Source: Brevibacillus laterosporus
Lineage (GTDB): Bacteria > Bacillota > Bacilli > Brevibacillales > Brevibacillaceae
DNA: 35,451 nt
Reading direction: 5' to 3'
Assembly (NCBI RefSeq): GCF_030489605.1
Contig: NZ_JAUKFY010000033.1
Span: forward strand, 1 to 35,451
Shown in pieces: positions 15,978-24,143 of the stretch. Position 1 is the stretch's first letter. Every line of letters starts with the position of its first letter. The position numbers were made by a program, and so were the translations under genes. The notes beneath the pieces were generated by a model. That model made no database searches, was not told the origin of the DNA, and was given only the letters and a program-made list of their open reading frames with translations.

Positions 15978-16385
15978 ATGATGTTTAAAAAAATTCTTTT
16001 AGCTGGTGTATTAGGAGTTGCAGGATTGACAGGAGCAAGCTTCACAGGTTTAGAAGCAACAAAAGCAAGTGCGGCAAGTGTTCAAGATCAAGATGTGTTT
16101 AAATATTATTCTTTAAGCTCTTATGAGGTTACTCCAAAAGAATCCTTCTATCTGAAACAAGGAGAAGAGCTTAGTGTTACCGTAACAAATTCAGGTTATC
16201 CGATCACATACACAGTCTATGATGCTGATAATAAGGTCATCGGTACATATGATACGTACGCTAAATATGGCCGTATCTTTAAAGCCACAAAAGATGGAAA
16301 CATTTCTGTTCAATTTCAAGCAGGTGTAAATTCTTCTTTCACAAAGAAAATGAACTTTACGGCTAAATTTTCTATTTATAGATAA
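15978..16385 (+). CDS. Small secreted protein, 135 aa
   Basis: Signal peptide about 1-33 (KKILLAGVLGVAGLTGASF... cut near ASA-AS). The mature part (about 100 aa) is rich in beta-strand patterns (EELSVTVTNSGYPITYTVYD, GNISVQFQAG) and looks like a small beta sandwich; no cysteine is present. Ribosome binding site AAGGGAGG; ATGATG start. It sits behind a promoter with a Fur-box-like dyad and an 18-aa micro-ORF. No family recognised. A terminator follows. A similar style of small secreted protein occurs at 20062-20475 but the sequences are not obviously related. Confidence 0.75.
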   Translation: MMFKKILLAGVLGVAGLTGASFTGLEATKASAASVQDQDVFKYYSLSSYEVTPKESFYLKQGEELSVTVTNSGYPITYTVYDADNKVIGTYDTYAKYGRIFKATKDGNISVQFQAGVNSSFTKKMNFTAKFSIYR

Positions 16386-16462
16386 AACGAATAAATTATA
16401 CGATTTGTAAAAATCGCGCTTATTCGAAAATGAACTGTAGAATAAAAGTCGCCGGAAATGGT

Positions 16463-16495
16463 AAACAGGTCCTTCCTCAATAGAAGGACCTGTTT
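16463..16495. terminator. Bidirectional terminator between convergent genes
   Basis: Perfect 13-bp stem (AAACAGGTCCTTC with GAAGGACCTGTTT), 7-base loop, between the secreted-protein gene (+) and the oxidoreductase gene (-). Confidence 0.85.
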
Positions 16496-16519
16496 ATATT
16501 TAATCGAAAATATGGTGAT

Positions 16520-17515
16520 TCACTTCACTTTATTGCGCAGGAATATTTTCCCCCTATTCCTAGAGGATTCAGCTATCTCGACTGCTTTTTGTACTTTCGA
16601 AAGATCGTAATGAGCATAAGGCATCATGAACCCCAATTTTTGTTCCATTACTAATGCTATTACATGAGAGAAGGTGTCTTGCCAGGTTTGTACAGATATC
16701 TGTTGATTCCAATGCCTTAAATGAAATAATCTAATGTTTACCTGCGTTCTACACGAAATTTCCCCCCAATGAACAGGTGTTCCCGATAAAAGCCCAATCG
16801 TTACCAAAGTACCATTTGGTCGAACACAAAAAGCTAGGTCTGAACCATCTGTCCCCCCTACAGAATCGACAGCAGCAGTTGCTCCACGGCCATTTGTCAA
16901 TTCCATAACCGTTTGATGTAATGCGGTGTCAGAGGTGTTAATGACAGCAAAGGCGCCTAACTGAAGAAGTTCTTCGGTATAGAAATGATTCCTTGTGACA
17001 GCAATCAGCCGAAAACCAAGAATAGCAGATAACTGACAAAAAATACGTCCAATAGAAGAACCGCAAGCATTGACGAGAAGGATATCATCTTCTCTTAATT
17101 GTAGTACTTCTGTACACATAATCCATGCTGTTATTGGATTAATATAGAGCTGGGCAGCGATGTAATCTTCCATGGAAGGTGGTATCGTGATTGCTAAATC
17201 TGCCGGTGCTGTCACATAATCCTGCCAGGTCCCTTCTCCCCGCAAAGGAAGAACACGTTTGCCAAGAAGCTCATGAGAGACGGAAGATCCTACTTCCTCT
17301 ACAATGCCGACCCCTTCATACCCAGGAACGGCAGGCAATGAAATACGATGAGAATACGCCCCTCTAATGGGAAGCAAGTCAGATGGATTGATAGGTCGAG
17401 CAATCATTCGAACAAGAATTTCTCCATTCATAGGAGGTTTCATTTGTTTTTTTTCAACCTGTAAAACCTCCTGCGGGCTCCCAAATTCATGATATCTAAT
17501 ACATGTAGCTATCAA
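16520..17515 (-). CDS. MDR-family zinc-type oxidoreductase (MECR/quinone-reductase-like)
   Basis: A 331-aa medium-chain dehydrogenase/reductase. GroES-like N-terminal half (ILVRMIARPINPSDLLPIRG, VPGYEGVGIVEEVG) and an NAD(P)-binding half with NACGSSIGRIFCQLSAILGF in place of the usual AxGGVG loop. The catalytic-zinc Cys/His residues of alcohol dehydrogenases are not evident, so it fits the zinc-independent quinone oxidoreductase / 2-enoyl-CoA reductase (MECR) branch. It starts with TTG; a good AAAGGAG site lies 10 bases upstream and no in-frame ATG is near. Substrate unknown. It stands alone, convergent with the secreted-protein gene. Confidence 0.85.
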   Translation of the reverse strand: MIATCIRYHEFGSPQEVLQVEKKQMKPPMNGEILVRMIARPINPSDLLPIRGAYSHRISLPAVPGYEGVGIVEEVGSSVSHELLGKRVLPLRGEGTWQDYVTAPADLAITIPPSMEDYIAAQLYINPITAWIMCTEVLQLREDDILLVNACGSSIGRIFCQLSAILGFRLIAVTRNHFYTEELLQLGAFAVINTSDTALHQTVMELTNGRGATAAVDSVGGTDGSDLAFCVRPNGTLVTIGLLSGTPVHWGEISCRTQVNIRLFHLRHWNQQISVQTWQDTFSHVIALVMEQKLGFMMPYAHYDLSKVQKAVEIAESSRNRGKIFLRNKVK

Positions 17516-17916
17516 AGTTGTATGTCTCCTTTATCTTTTATCTCTAGGTTATTTTATAATATAAGTGCTTGTCATGATTCTAGTTTATTTATCTTTAGTG
17601 TTCAAAGCTACAATCCGTGTAAGTATTGGGTAAGCAATGAAGCAGACTAACAGGAATTCTACTATTTATTTAGAGTTTTTTGTTATAAAGCAGAAGTTTG
17701 CTTGCAATGTCTTCAAGATTATGAATAATAGTATATAACTCAAAAGGATTCGTCTATCCTAATTCCTTCATATTTTTTGCATTGCAGCTACAAAGGCCAG
17801 TTTGATTTTTCCTTTAGCAGTAAGAAGAGCGGTTTCAGTCCTATGAACCGTTTTATTTTTAGTTTACTTATAGTAGTTAGAGAAATAACCTCTATAAATA
17901 GAATGGAGTAAAAATT
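17516..17916. other. Divergent gap between oxidoreductase and EamA genes
   Basis: About 400 AT-rich bases. It should hold both promoters. A hairpin with a bulge (CGGTTTCA, 17830-17837, with TGAACCG, 17844-17850) followed by TTTTATTTTT reads as a terminator on the plus strand, 60 bases ahead of the EamA gene: a possible attenuator or the end of an unseen RNA. No gene seen. Confidence 0.4.
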
Positions 17917-18798
17917 ATGAATATAAGGGCTTTTGTTCAAATGTTCATCTCGATGACGATTTTTGGATCAGTAGGATTTTTTTCTGTGTTAACGGGTCTT
18001 TCTGCTTTAGAATTGGTTTTTATTAGGTGCGTTTGTGCAACATTTTTTCTTGGTTCGATCTGGTTTATTACAGGGACATATGCAAAAGAGCCATGGAGCA
18101 AAAAAGAACTGATAAGAGTCAGCTTCTGTGGTATAGCAAACTTATTAAATTGGATTTTCTTGTTTAAATCCTTCGAGCTGGTTTCGATTACAGTCGCCAT
18201 CTCGCTCTATCATCTTGCTCCGATGATTGTCTTACTTGTCGGTAGCTTTCTTTTCAGAGAAAAGTTAACGATCCTCTCAATTCTGGCTATCTCTGTATGC
18301 TTTGTAGGAACGATTTTTATCGTTGGAGTAGATGGTGATCTCTCAAATGCTTCGTTTCAAATGACAGGATTTTTGTACGCTATTCTAGCGGCTCTTTTTT
18401 ATGCATTAACGATGATTTTAGGGAAGAGCTTACAACAAACAAGTGTCTATGCCACAACGTTTATTCAAACTGCTATTGGCGCTATTTGCTTGCTTCCCTT
18501 TATCCATTATCATGCATTTTTAGACCTAACTCCGCAGAATTGGGCATACGCAATCATTACTGGCATTATCCACACTGGTGTTGTTTATCTTCTGTTTTTC
18601 GATAGTGTACGAAAGCTATCGACCAGAACAATTTCAGGAATGGTATTTTTGGATCCAGCCGTTGCTATTTTATTAGATGTGATCATTATTGGATTTCGAC
18701 CAAATATGTTTCAAACAGTAGGAATTTTATTTATATTTATTGGGATGCTTTATACGTTAAAAAAACCAAAACAACAAAATACAGCGAATATTACGTAA
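17917..18798 (+). CDS. EamA-family (DMT) exporter
   Basis: A 293-aa protein with ten predicted membrane helices and two EamA repeats. The first half has ELVFIRCVCATFFLG, the second GFLYAILAALFYALTMILGK, and it ends in a typical positively charged tail (KKPKQQ). Members export amino acids, metabolites or drugs; the substrate cannot be told here. Ribosome binding site GGAG 8 bases before the ATG. The YbaK-type gene follows 78 bases later on the same strand, so the two could share a transcript. Confidence 0.88.
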   Translation: MNIRAFVQMFISMTIFGSVGFFSVLTGLSALELVFIRCVCATFFLGSIWFITGTYAKEPWSKKELIRVSFCGIANLLNWIFLFKSFELVSITVAISLYHLAPMIVLLVGSFLFREKLTILSILAISVCFVGTIFIVGVDGDLSNASFQMTGFLYAILAALFYALTMILGKSLQQTSVYATTFIQTAIGAICLLPFIHYHAFLDLTPQNWAYAIITGIIHTGVVYLLFFDSVRKLSTRTISGMVFLDPAVAILLDVIIIGFRPNMFQTVGILFIFIGMLYTLKKPKQQNTANIT

Positions 18799-18876
18799 AA
18801 AAGATCGCCGGCACTCTTGATTAATCAGTGGAACACAGCTAAAATAGGGAAAATATTTACGGATGGAGAGGGATCG

Positions 18877-19341
18877 ATGAATTCTTATGAGCTGCAAATA
18901 AAAGATTACCTGCATGAAAAAGCTGCTGATGCCCAGCACTTTATACTGAATCAATCTTGTCATACGGTCGAAGAGGCGGCTAAAGCTGTGAATGCTTCTA
19001 TTGATGAGCTGGTTAAAAATATTTGTATGATTGATGAGGATGGGCGGCTAATTGTAGCCATTGTAAAAGGAGAGGATCGAGCTAGTACATCACGGGTAAG
19101 TAAGGGACTCAATATAAAAAGACCTCGTTTGGCAGATGAAAAGGAAGTATTAGAAGGAACGGGTTATCCAGCCGGTGGAGTCCCTTCTTTTGGATTTGAG
19201 GCAATTTTTTTGGTTGATCCTAAAATAACAGAATTAGAGTATGTTTATACGGGAGGAGGCTCTCCACATTCATTAGTGAAAATAAAGGTAGAAGATTTAG
19301 TAAGATTAAATAAAGGAAAATTGATGCGTGTAAGAAAATAG
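18877..19341 (+). CDS. YbaK/EbsC-type aminoacyl-tRNA deacylase
   Basis: A 154-aa protein of the YbaK/ProX editing-domain family, which hydrolyses mischarged aminoacyl-tRNAs (for example Cys- or Ala-tRNAPro). Visible signatures: CHTVEEAAKAVNA, LIVAIVKGEDRAS, then GYPAGGVPSFGFE and VYTGGGSPHSLVKI near the end. The start used is the ATG at 18877 with GGAGAGGG upstream; an open frame 20 codons longer has no ribosome binding site. Specificity for a given tRNA is not predictable. Family assignment is firm. Confidence 0.9.
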   Translation: MNSYELQIKDYLHEKAADAQHFILNQSCHTVEEAAKAVNASIDELVKNICMIDEDGRLIVAIVKGEDRASTSRVSKGLNIKRPRLADEKEVLEGTGYPAGGVPSFGFEAIFLVDPKITELEYVYTGGGSPHSLVKIKVEDLVRLNKGKLMRVRK

Positions 19342-19417
19342 GCGGTGCGATGAAGCTATCATTAAGGTATTTTTTTGCATACCACAGCTCATTCTGTATA
19401 AAGTAAGGAGTATAGAA

Positions 19418-19930
19418 ATGAAAATAGAGCTTGTGAAGGCATCTTTGCAGCAAAAGATGATATTAAGGCATCTAATCGAGCTTTATCAATATGATTTTAG
19501 TGAATTTGATCATGCAGATGTTAATGAGCATGGTTTATATGATTATATGTTTCTGGACCATTATTGGACAGAACCAGATCGAATACCCTTTTTTGTCAAA
19601 GTTGATGAGAAATATGCTGGATTTGTGTTACTGCGAAAGATACGGAACCAAGAGATAGAATACTATTCCATTGCAGAGTTTTTTATCATGAGAAAATATC
19701 GTAAGCATGGAATTGGCAGAAAAGTAGCATTTCGCCTATTCCATCGATTTCAGGGAGAATGGGAAATCTCCGAAATCGAACAAAATATTGGGGCACAAAA
19801 ATTCTGGCGTACATTAATTTCGGAATACACAAATCATAATTATCAAGAATTCAGGCGCGAGGATTGGGATGGTCCTATTCAAAAATTCTCGACGATAGGG
19901 ATACATACAGAGGAGGAGAATGAGAGATAA
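19418..19930 (+). CDS. GNAT-family N-acetyltransferase
   Basis: A 170-aa protein. The acetyl-CoA binding motif is seen in EFFIMRKYRKHGIGRKVAFR (R-x-x-G-x-G type). The N-terminal LRHLIELYQYDFSEFD is common among small stand-alone GNATs. Ribosome binding site TAAGGAG. The acceptor substrate is unknown. It follows the ybaK-type gene by 76 bases and ends in its own terminator, so it may be the last gene of a short unit with the EamA and YbaK genes. Confidence 0.85.
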   Translation: MKIELVKASLQQKMILRHLIELYQYDFSEFDHADVNEHGLYDYMFLDHYWTEPDRIPFFVKVDEKYAGFVLLRKIRNQEIEYYSIAEFFIMRKYRKHGIGRKVAFRLFHRFQGEWEISEIEQNIGAQKFWRTLISEYTNHNYQEFRREDWDGPIQKFSTIGIHTEEENER

Positions 19931-19933
19931 TCT

Positions 19934-19962
19934 AGCACCTGAATAAAGGTGCTTATTTTATT
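19934..19962 (+). terminator. Terminator after the GNAT gene
   Basis: AGCACCT pairs with AGGTGCT, followed by TATTTTATT. Confidence 0.7.
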
Positions 19963-20061
19963 AGATCTCATCATTCTCCTGCACCAGTCTTAAGGAATGC
20001 AAAGGCGGTGGAAGATGATAACTGATCAGTGAAGGTGTTGCGTGATAACGTGATAAAAAGA

Positions 20062-20475
20062 CTAGTGAATCGTCACGTTGCCTGAAATAGTAACAGGTTT
20101 TATGCTGGAATTTTGCAGAATAACAATCCAATGTGAATTTCGGGGAACGGTTACAGTAGAGTCTTTTGGATAGATTTTTTCAGCTCCGTAGGTATTTGCA
20201 TTCAGTAAATACCAGCCCAGTGCATCTACTTTCTTATCGAACGTAACCGTTACGTTACCACCTTTCGCGAGGAAAAAAGGGCCCGTGACACCAGTTTCCC
20301 CATAACCTCTATCCCATTCCTTTACCGTTAGTGCAAATGGAATAGAATATTGGCTGTAAGCATTACTACTAATAGTTACTTTTGTTGTGCTATGCTTATC
20401 TAGAGCAGCATAGCTGGTCGAGGACAGTAAGAAAACAATTGGTACTGCCAATAAAGAACAAACGATTTTGCGCAT
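20062..20475 (-). CDS. Small secreted protein, 137 aa
   Basis: The start chosen is ATG at 20475, 10 bases after AAGGAAGG; a frame open 29 codons further upstream has no ribosome binding site. Signal peptide about 1-23 (RKIVCSLLAVPIVFLLSSTS, cut near SYA-AL). The mature part (about 110 aa) has beta-strand patterns (FALTVKEWDRGYGETG, GNVTVTFDKKVDALGW, STVTVPRNSHWIVIL) typical of a small beta sandwich and contains no cysteine. No family recognised. It may be a secreted structural, antimicrobial or toxin-accessory protein; no evidence to choose. Confidence 0.75.
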   Translation of the reverse strand: MRKIVCSLLAVPIVFLLSSTSYAALDKHSTTKVTISSNAYSQYSIPFALTVKEWDRGYGETGVTGPFFLAKGGNVTVTFDKKVDALGWYLLNANTYGAEKIYPKDSTVTVPRNSHWIVILQNSSIKPVTISGNVTIH

Positions 20476-20824
20476 CTGGTAACCTTCCTTTCCGAATTTG
20501 GATATACAGACTTGGAGCGGAGACAATTTCGCGTATAGAATTAATTTCCCTAAATGCAACATTTTACCTTCTGTCCTTATAGCTTTTTCTTGCTGTTCTT
20601 TTGTCTGTATGCAAGTGGAAAAAGGGAGCTGGTAAGGGCGGTACAGGCAAACAGGTCAATTTTTGCAGATAAGAGATCATAAAAAAGAGCAGAATCATGT
20701 ATATGTAGGAAAAGACACTTTAGCAAAAAAGCAAAGCAAACTCGTAAGTAAAAATGAAACGAAGGAGTGCACTGAAACGTACTTATAGAAAACGGGTCAG
20801 ATGCAACAAAGAGGGGGGTTACAC
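20476..20824. other. Divergent gap
   Basis: About 350 bases between the secreted-protein gene and the DUF456 gene. Both promoters should be here, but no convincing -35/-10 pair was found. No gene seen. Confidence 0.4.
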
Positions 20825-21313
20825 ATGGATGTTTTATTATGGTTGATCGTTATACTTCTATTCGGTCTAAGTATCGCTGGTATTTTCTTCCCAGTGTTAC
20901 CTGATACGATCATGTTATGGGGCGGATTCTTACTATATCAATTCGCGATTGCAGAACCTGGAGCAGGATTGCCGGTTTCCTTCTGGTGGGGAATGGGAAT
21001 TTTAAGTGTGGTGTTATATGGTGCTGACTTATTAACTAATATGTACTTTGTTAAAAAATACGGTGGCTCAAAAGCATCAGCAATCGGGTCAATATTAGGT
21101 GTTATCATTGGTGTACTTACGTTTCCGCCATTCGGAATGATTATTCTCCCGTTTATATTTGTATTATTAATAGAAATGCTGATGCAAAAACAACCGGCAG
21201 AACGAGCTTTTAAGATAGCAATCGGAAGTCTCATAGGTTTCTTTAGCAGTGTCATTATGAAAATCTCTATCCAACTCATCATGATCATCTGGTTCTTTAT
21301 TGTTGCTTGGTAA
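20825..21313 (+). CDS. DUF456 membrane protein (YqgC-like)
   Basis: A 162-aa protein with four or five membrane helices. MDVLLWLIVILLFGLSIAG, FPVLPDTIMLWGGFLLYQ and YGGSKASAIGSILGVIIGVL match the DUF456 pattern, which includes Bacillus YqgC. Function unknown. The ATG at 20825 is chosen because GAGGGGGG lies 8 bases upstream; an 8-codon longer reading has no such site. It is a single gene with a strong terminator at 21363. Confidence 0.85.
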   Translation: MDVLLWLIVILLFGLSIAGIFFPVLPDTIMLWGGFLLYQFAIAEPGAGLPVSFWWGMGILSVVLYGADLLTNMYFVKKYGGSKASAIGSILGVIIGVLTFPPFGMIILPFIFVLLIEMLMQKQPAERAFKIAIGSLIGFFSSVIMKISIQLIMIIWFFIVAW

Positions 21314-21362
21314 AACTTATTGTGGATCGTTACTTCGGATTTTGAGTGTTGATCCAGTCAGC

Positions 21363-21424
21363 AAACCGAGATTGTCAAACTCCCTATCATTTACTGTAGG
21401 GATAGAGGCAATCTCGGTTTTTTG
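21363..21424 (+). terminator. Strong terminator after the DUF456 gene
   Basis: Perfect 12-bp outer stem (AAACCGAGATTG with CAATCTCGGTTT) plus an inner TCCCTA/TAGGGA stem, then TTTTTTG. Confidence 0.85.
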
Positions 21425-21613
21425 TGTTTGCACATCATATTGATCAGAAAGGCATGTTTGAATACTTGCTTAAAAAGAAACACTGATTTAAGGAATTTAT
21501 GTAATTAATTTTCACGTACATATAAGCGAATGGAAGAAGAAACATGAAAGGTATCAAGGAGCTAGGCAGAGTGGAGTATAAAATAAGCCGTTACAAGCAA
21601 TAAATTTAAGCAG
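21425..21613. other. Gap, nothing seen
   Basis: About 190 bases between two terminators of convergent genes; no gene, repeat or further hairpin noticed. Confidence 0.5.
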
Positions 21614-21652
21614 TAAAAAACTCTTGGCGAGTATGATTTTTCACCAAGAGTT
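21614..21652 (-). terminator. Terminator after lexA
   Basis: On the minus strand AACTCTTGG pairs with CCAAGAGTT, followed by TTTTTT. Confidence 0.8.
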
Positions 21653-21690
21653 AGTACGTGTAAGCACGTGAGAAGGTAAATTTCAATGCA

Positions 21691-22311
21691 CTAGTGGAAA
21701 AGGCGGTAAACGCCAATTACTTTACCTAAAATCGACACATTATCTAAGATGATTGGTTCTAACTGTGAGTTTTCCGGTTGTAGACGGAAGTGGGTTTTCT
21801 CTTTAAAGAAACGCTTTACAGTTGCTTCATCCTCTTCGGTCATAGCAACCACGATATCTCCGTTATTGGCTACATTTTGCTGACGGACAATTACATAATC
21901 GCCATCTAAAATGCCTGCTTCGATCATGCTCTCTCCCATAACGCGCAACATGAACACATTGTCAGAGGTAACGATGTTTTCTGGCAATGGAAAATATTCT
22001 TCCACTTGTTCAATAGCTGTAATAGGTTGACCTGCCGTTACCTTACCAACCACTGGTACTCGAACGATGGAGCTTTCATAATCGTCCTGTAGACGAGTTT
22101 CGTCCAATAATTCAATAGCACGCGGCTTAGTAGGATCGCGGCGGATTAAGCCTTTCTTTTCAAGTCGCGCAAGATGACCGTGAACAGTGGAACTGGAAGC
22201 CAGTCCTACGGCTTCACCGATTTCTCGAACAGACGGGGGATAACCTTTATCTTTTACTTCCTTACGAATAAAATCAATGATCGCTTGTTGGCGATTGGAG
22301 AGTTTGGACAT
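21691..22311 (-). CDS. lexA: SOS repressor LexA
   Basis: A 206-aa protein. Winged helix-turn-helix at the N-terminus ([37 protein letters not shown]). Self-cleavage site Ala93-Gly94 (VTAGQ). Catalytic Ser128 (MGESMI) and Lys166 (ATVKRF). It represses DNA-damage genes and cleaves itself when RecA is activated. The ATG at 22311 is preferred, with AGGTG six bases upstream; a GTG three codons earlier has a poorer site. It is divergent from yneA, and the shared gap contains three SOS boxes, so it is self-regulated. Confidence 0.97.
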   Translation of the reverse strand: MSKLSNRQQAIIDFIRKEVKDKGYPPSVREIGEAVGLASSSTVHGHLARLEKKGLIRRDPTKPRAIELLDETRLQDDYESSIVRVPVVGKVTAGQPITAIEQVEEYFPLPENIVTSDNVFMLRVMGESMIEAGILDGDYVIVRQQNVANNGDIVVAMTEEDEATVKRFFKEKTHFRLQPENSQLEPIILDNVSILGKVIGVYRLFH

Positions 22312-22349
22312 TTCGAACACCTCATTCTCTCGATCCAGATATTTTCTAC

Positions 22350-22378
22350 ATTATACCATGAGAATTTGCGTTCGACAA
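22350..22378 (-). promoter_or_regulatory. lexA promoter
   Basis: On the minus strand TTGTCG, 17-base spacer, TATAAT. SOS box 1 begins inside the -35 region. Confidence 0.75.
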
Positions 22379-22389
22379 ACATTAGTTCG
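22376..22389. promoter_or_regulatory. SOS box 1 (LexA operator)
   Basis: CAAACATTAGTTCG; its complement CGAACTAATGTTTG matches the Bacillus SOS consensus CGAACrnryGTTyC closely. Confidence 0.8.
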
Positions 22390-22399
22390 ATTCTTCCAC

Positions 22400-22428
22400 T
22401 TGACAGGAATGTTTGTTCGCATTATGAT
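22400..22428 (+). promoter_or_regulatory. yneA promoter
   Basis: TTGACA (22400-22405), 17-base spacer, TATGAT (22423-22428). SOS box 2 fills the spacer. Confidence 0.85.
22406..22419. promoter_or_regulatory. SOS box 2 (LexA operator)
   Basis: GGAATGTTTGTTCG; the complement CGAACAAACATTCC differs from the consensus at one key position. It lies between the -35 and -10 of yneA. Confidence 0.75.
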
Positions 22429-22443
22429 GTTGTTATCAAAATG

Positions 22444-22457
22444 AGAACAAACGTTTG
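22444..22457. promoter_or_regulatory. SOS box 3 (LexA operator)
   Basis: AGAACAAACGTTTG, 12 of 14 to the consensus, just ahead of the yneA ribosome binding site. Confidence 0.65.
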
Positions 22458-22471
22458 CGAGGGTGATGATA

Positions 22472-22861
22472 ATGATGGTACAATCTAGCAATTGTCAGAA
22501 TCAGAATCTATATAAAAATAAAACAAAAACAATGACGAGTAAGAATACATTGGTACATCATAGAAAAGGGATAACAAGAGGGCAAGCAATCGTAACGTTA
22601 TTGCTGATCATAGTATCCTTTGCAGCAGGCAGCATGATTTTTGGGAAAGAGAAAGTAGCTATTGCGGCTCCTCATACACAGCAGGCAGCCATCGTCATTA
22701 CAATTCAGCCAGGTGATACGTTGTGGAGCATTGCACAAGCTTATCAACAGGAATCTGGGCTATCAGCCGGAGAGCTAATGGATGAGATCATGAAGCAAAA
22801 TCAGTTAGATAACCCCATGATTTATGCAGGTAATAATCTCGCAATTCCAGTATACCGATAA
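22472..22861 (+). CDS. yneA: SOS-induced cell division inhibitor YneA
   Basis: A 129-aa protein: one membrane segment (about 38-58, AIVTLLLIIVSFAAGSMIFG) and a C-terminal LysM domain (IQPGDTLWSIAQAYQ, then ...AGNNLAIPVY). In Bacillus YneA delays septation after DNA damage, acting at the membrane and wall. The start is taken as ATG at 22472, 6 bases after AGGGTG; GTG at 22463 and ATG at 22475 are alternatives. Its promoter carries SOS boxes, and lexA lies divergent, the conserved Bacillus arrangement. The resolvase gene yneB, next in B. subtilis, is absent here. Confidence 0.92.
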   Translation: MMVQSSNCQNQNLYKNKTKTMTSKNTLVHHRKGITRGQAIVTLLLIIVSFAAGSMIFGKEKVAIAAPHTQQAAIVITIQPGDTLWSIAQAYQQESGLSAGELMDEIMKQNQLDNPMIYAGNNLAIPVYR

Positions 22862-22938
22862 GCGGGACCATAATTTATCTCTCCTCTCCTTTGGTCTTGT
22901 GTTATAATAAAGGGAAGTTAGTTGAGGAGGTATCACCA

Positions 22939-23133
22939 TTGGTTACTGATGCAGAAATAAAACGTATTAATGAATTAGCCAAGAAATCGAAGGGTGTTGG
23001 CTTAACTCCAGAAGAAAAAGCGGAGCAACAAGTTCTTCGTCAAAAATACATTGATGCTATGAAGGCTTCCTTGAAATCTAGTTTAGATTCGATCCGTTAT
23101 GTAGAGGATGAGGAACCTAAGCATAAGCACTAG
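22939..23133 (+). CDS. ynzC: DUF896 protein, YnzC-like
   Basis: A 64-aa protein (starts TTG, 8 bases after GAGGAGGT) of the DUF896 family. The pattern AEIKRINELAKKSKGVGLTP followed by EEKAEQQVLRQKYIDAMKAS is typical: a short helical-hairpin protein of unknown function. An open frame 16 codons longer at the front would place the ribosome binding site inside the gene, so TTG is preferred. The position after lexA-yneA matches B. subtilis gene order. Confidence 0.88.
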   Translation: MVTDAEIKRINELAKKSKGVGLTPEEKAEQQVLRQKYIDAMKASLKSSLDSIRYVEDEEPKHKH

Positions 23134-23199
23134 TCTATGTGATTTTAACAAATGATTCGTAGGAATAGTGCCGTGGAACAGGTTTTTATAAGTAAATAA

Positions 23200-23268
23200 G
23201 AGGCGATGGAGTTCGCCCTAAGCGCCAATAGGCTAATGACTCCTACCAGTACTAGTGCTGGTAGGAGT
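23200..23268 (+). ncRNA. Fluoride riboswitch (crcB motif)
   Basis: The aptamer core GGCGATGGAGTTCGCC (23202-23217), AGCGCC and GGCTAATGACTCC are the conserved pieces of the fluoride riboswitch as known from Bacillus cereus crcB. The 3' part forms a terminator hairpin: ACTCCTACCAG (23239-23249) with CTGGTAGGAGT (23258-23268), then TTGTTT. Fluoride binding to the aptamer should prevent termination and turn on the two fluC genes that follow 45 bases later. Confidence 0.93.
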
Positions 23269-23312
23269 TTGTTTGTATATATGTGAAAAATAGCTGATAA
23301 AGGAGAGAATGC

Positions 23313-23717
23313 ATGTCTTTTTTTATTGTTGGACTATCAGGAATGCTGGGGGCTGTATCTCGATATTTAGTAGGAGCATGGACAGCGGGCTGGTGGGAGC
23401 TCTCATTTCCTTTAGGTACGCTAGTAGTTAATTTCATAGGCTGTATGGGATTGGGAGTTCTCAATCAATATCTCTTAACCCGAAATCAACTGCCTGCTTG
23501 GTTTACCTTAGGAGCAGGAACAGGGTTTATTGGTTCTTTCACGACCTTTTCGACTTTTAGTGTAGAGACCCTTGCCCTTTGGCATCAGCATCAATATGTA
23601 CTTGCCATTTGCTATGTGCTGGCCAGTCTATGGGGTGGTTTAATGATGGCATGGTTTGGTTCTTTGATAGGTGCCCGATTAACGCAGAGAGGGAGCGATA
23701 CTGATGCTGTTGAATAG
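23313..23717 (+). CDS. crcB: Fluoride channel FluC/CrcB, subunit 1
   Basis: A 134-aa membrane protein with four helices. Fluc signatures: GMLGAVSRYLVGA, NFIGCMGLGVLNQ, and GAGTGFIGSFTTFSTFS (sodium-site and Phe-box region). It exports F- as part of a dual-topology dimer. Ribosome binding site AAAGGAGAG. It follows the fluoride riboswitch and overlaps the next fluC gene by 14 bases. Two paired genes suggest a heterodimer in which each subunit takes one fixed orientation. Confidence 0.95.
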   Translation: MSFFIVGLSGMLGAVSRYLVGAWTAGWWELSFPLGTLVVNFIGCMGLGVLNQYLLTRNQLPAWFTLGAGTGFIGSFTTFSTFSVETLALWHQHQYVLAICYVLASLWGGLMMAWFGSLIGARLTQRGSDTDAVE

Positions 23718-24066
23718 TATAGGAGTAGCATTGGGCGGTTGTCTTGGAGCAATGGCTCGTTACGGAATCAGTTCTCTGATCAATCAGCGTTATAAAGGAA
23801 TGTTCCCATTAGCGACCTGCTGTATCAATATTTTGGGTTGTTTTTTATTAGGGGTACTAACAAGCTCTTCATTAGCTCCATTGTTTATCGTAACGGCAGG
23901 CACAGGTTTTATGGGGGCTTTCACGACCTTTTCTACATGTAAGTGGGAGAGCTATTCATTATTTACAATAAAGCGTTACCGGATAGGATTGATATACTTG
24001 CTGATTAGTTATTCTGTGGGGATTTTATCTGCTGCACTGGGGATGCTGCTCGGGGGACACTTGTGA
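23704..24066 (+). CDS. crcB: Fluoride channel FluC/CrcB, subunit 2
   Basis: A 120-aa, four-helix partner of the previous gene: GCLGAMARYGISSLI, NILGCFLLGVL, GTGFMGAFTTFSTCKW. Starts 14 bases inside the end of subunit 1, with GAGGGAG as ribosome binding site, so the two are translationally coupled. Probably forms a heterodimeric F- channel with it. Confidence 0.95.
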   Translation: MLLNSIGVALGGCLGAMARYGISSLINQRYKGMFPLATCCINILGCFLLGVLTSSSLAPLFIVTAGTGFMGAFTTFSTCKWESYSLFTIKRYRIGLIYLLISYSVGILSAALGMLLGGHL

Positions 24067-24143
24067 TTTTTAAGATTGTCCTTGGAATTACTTTTTCATT
24101 TTGATAAGATAAATATTCGTTTGATGAAAAGGAGGTTAGTCAT

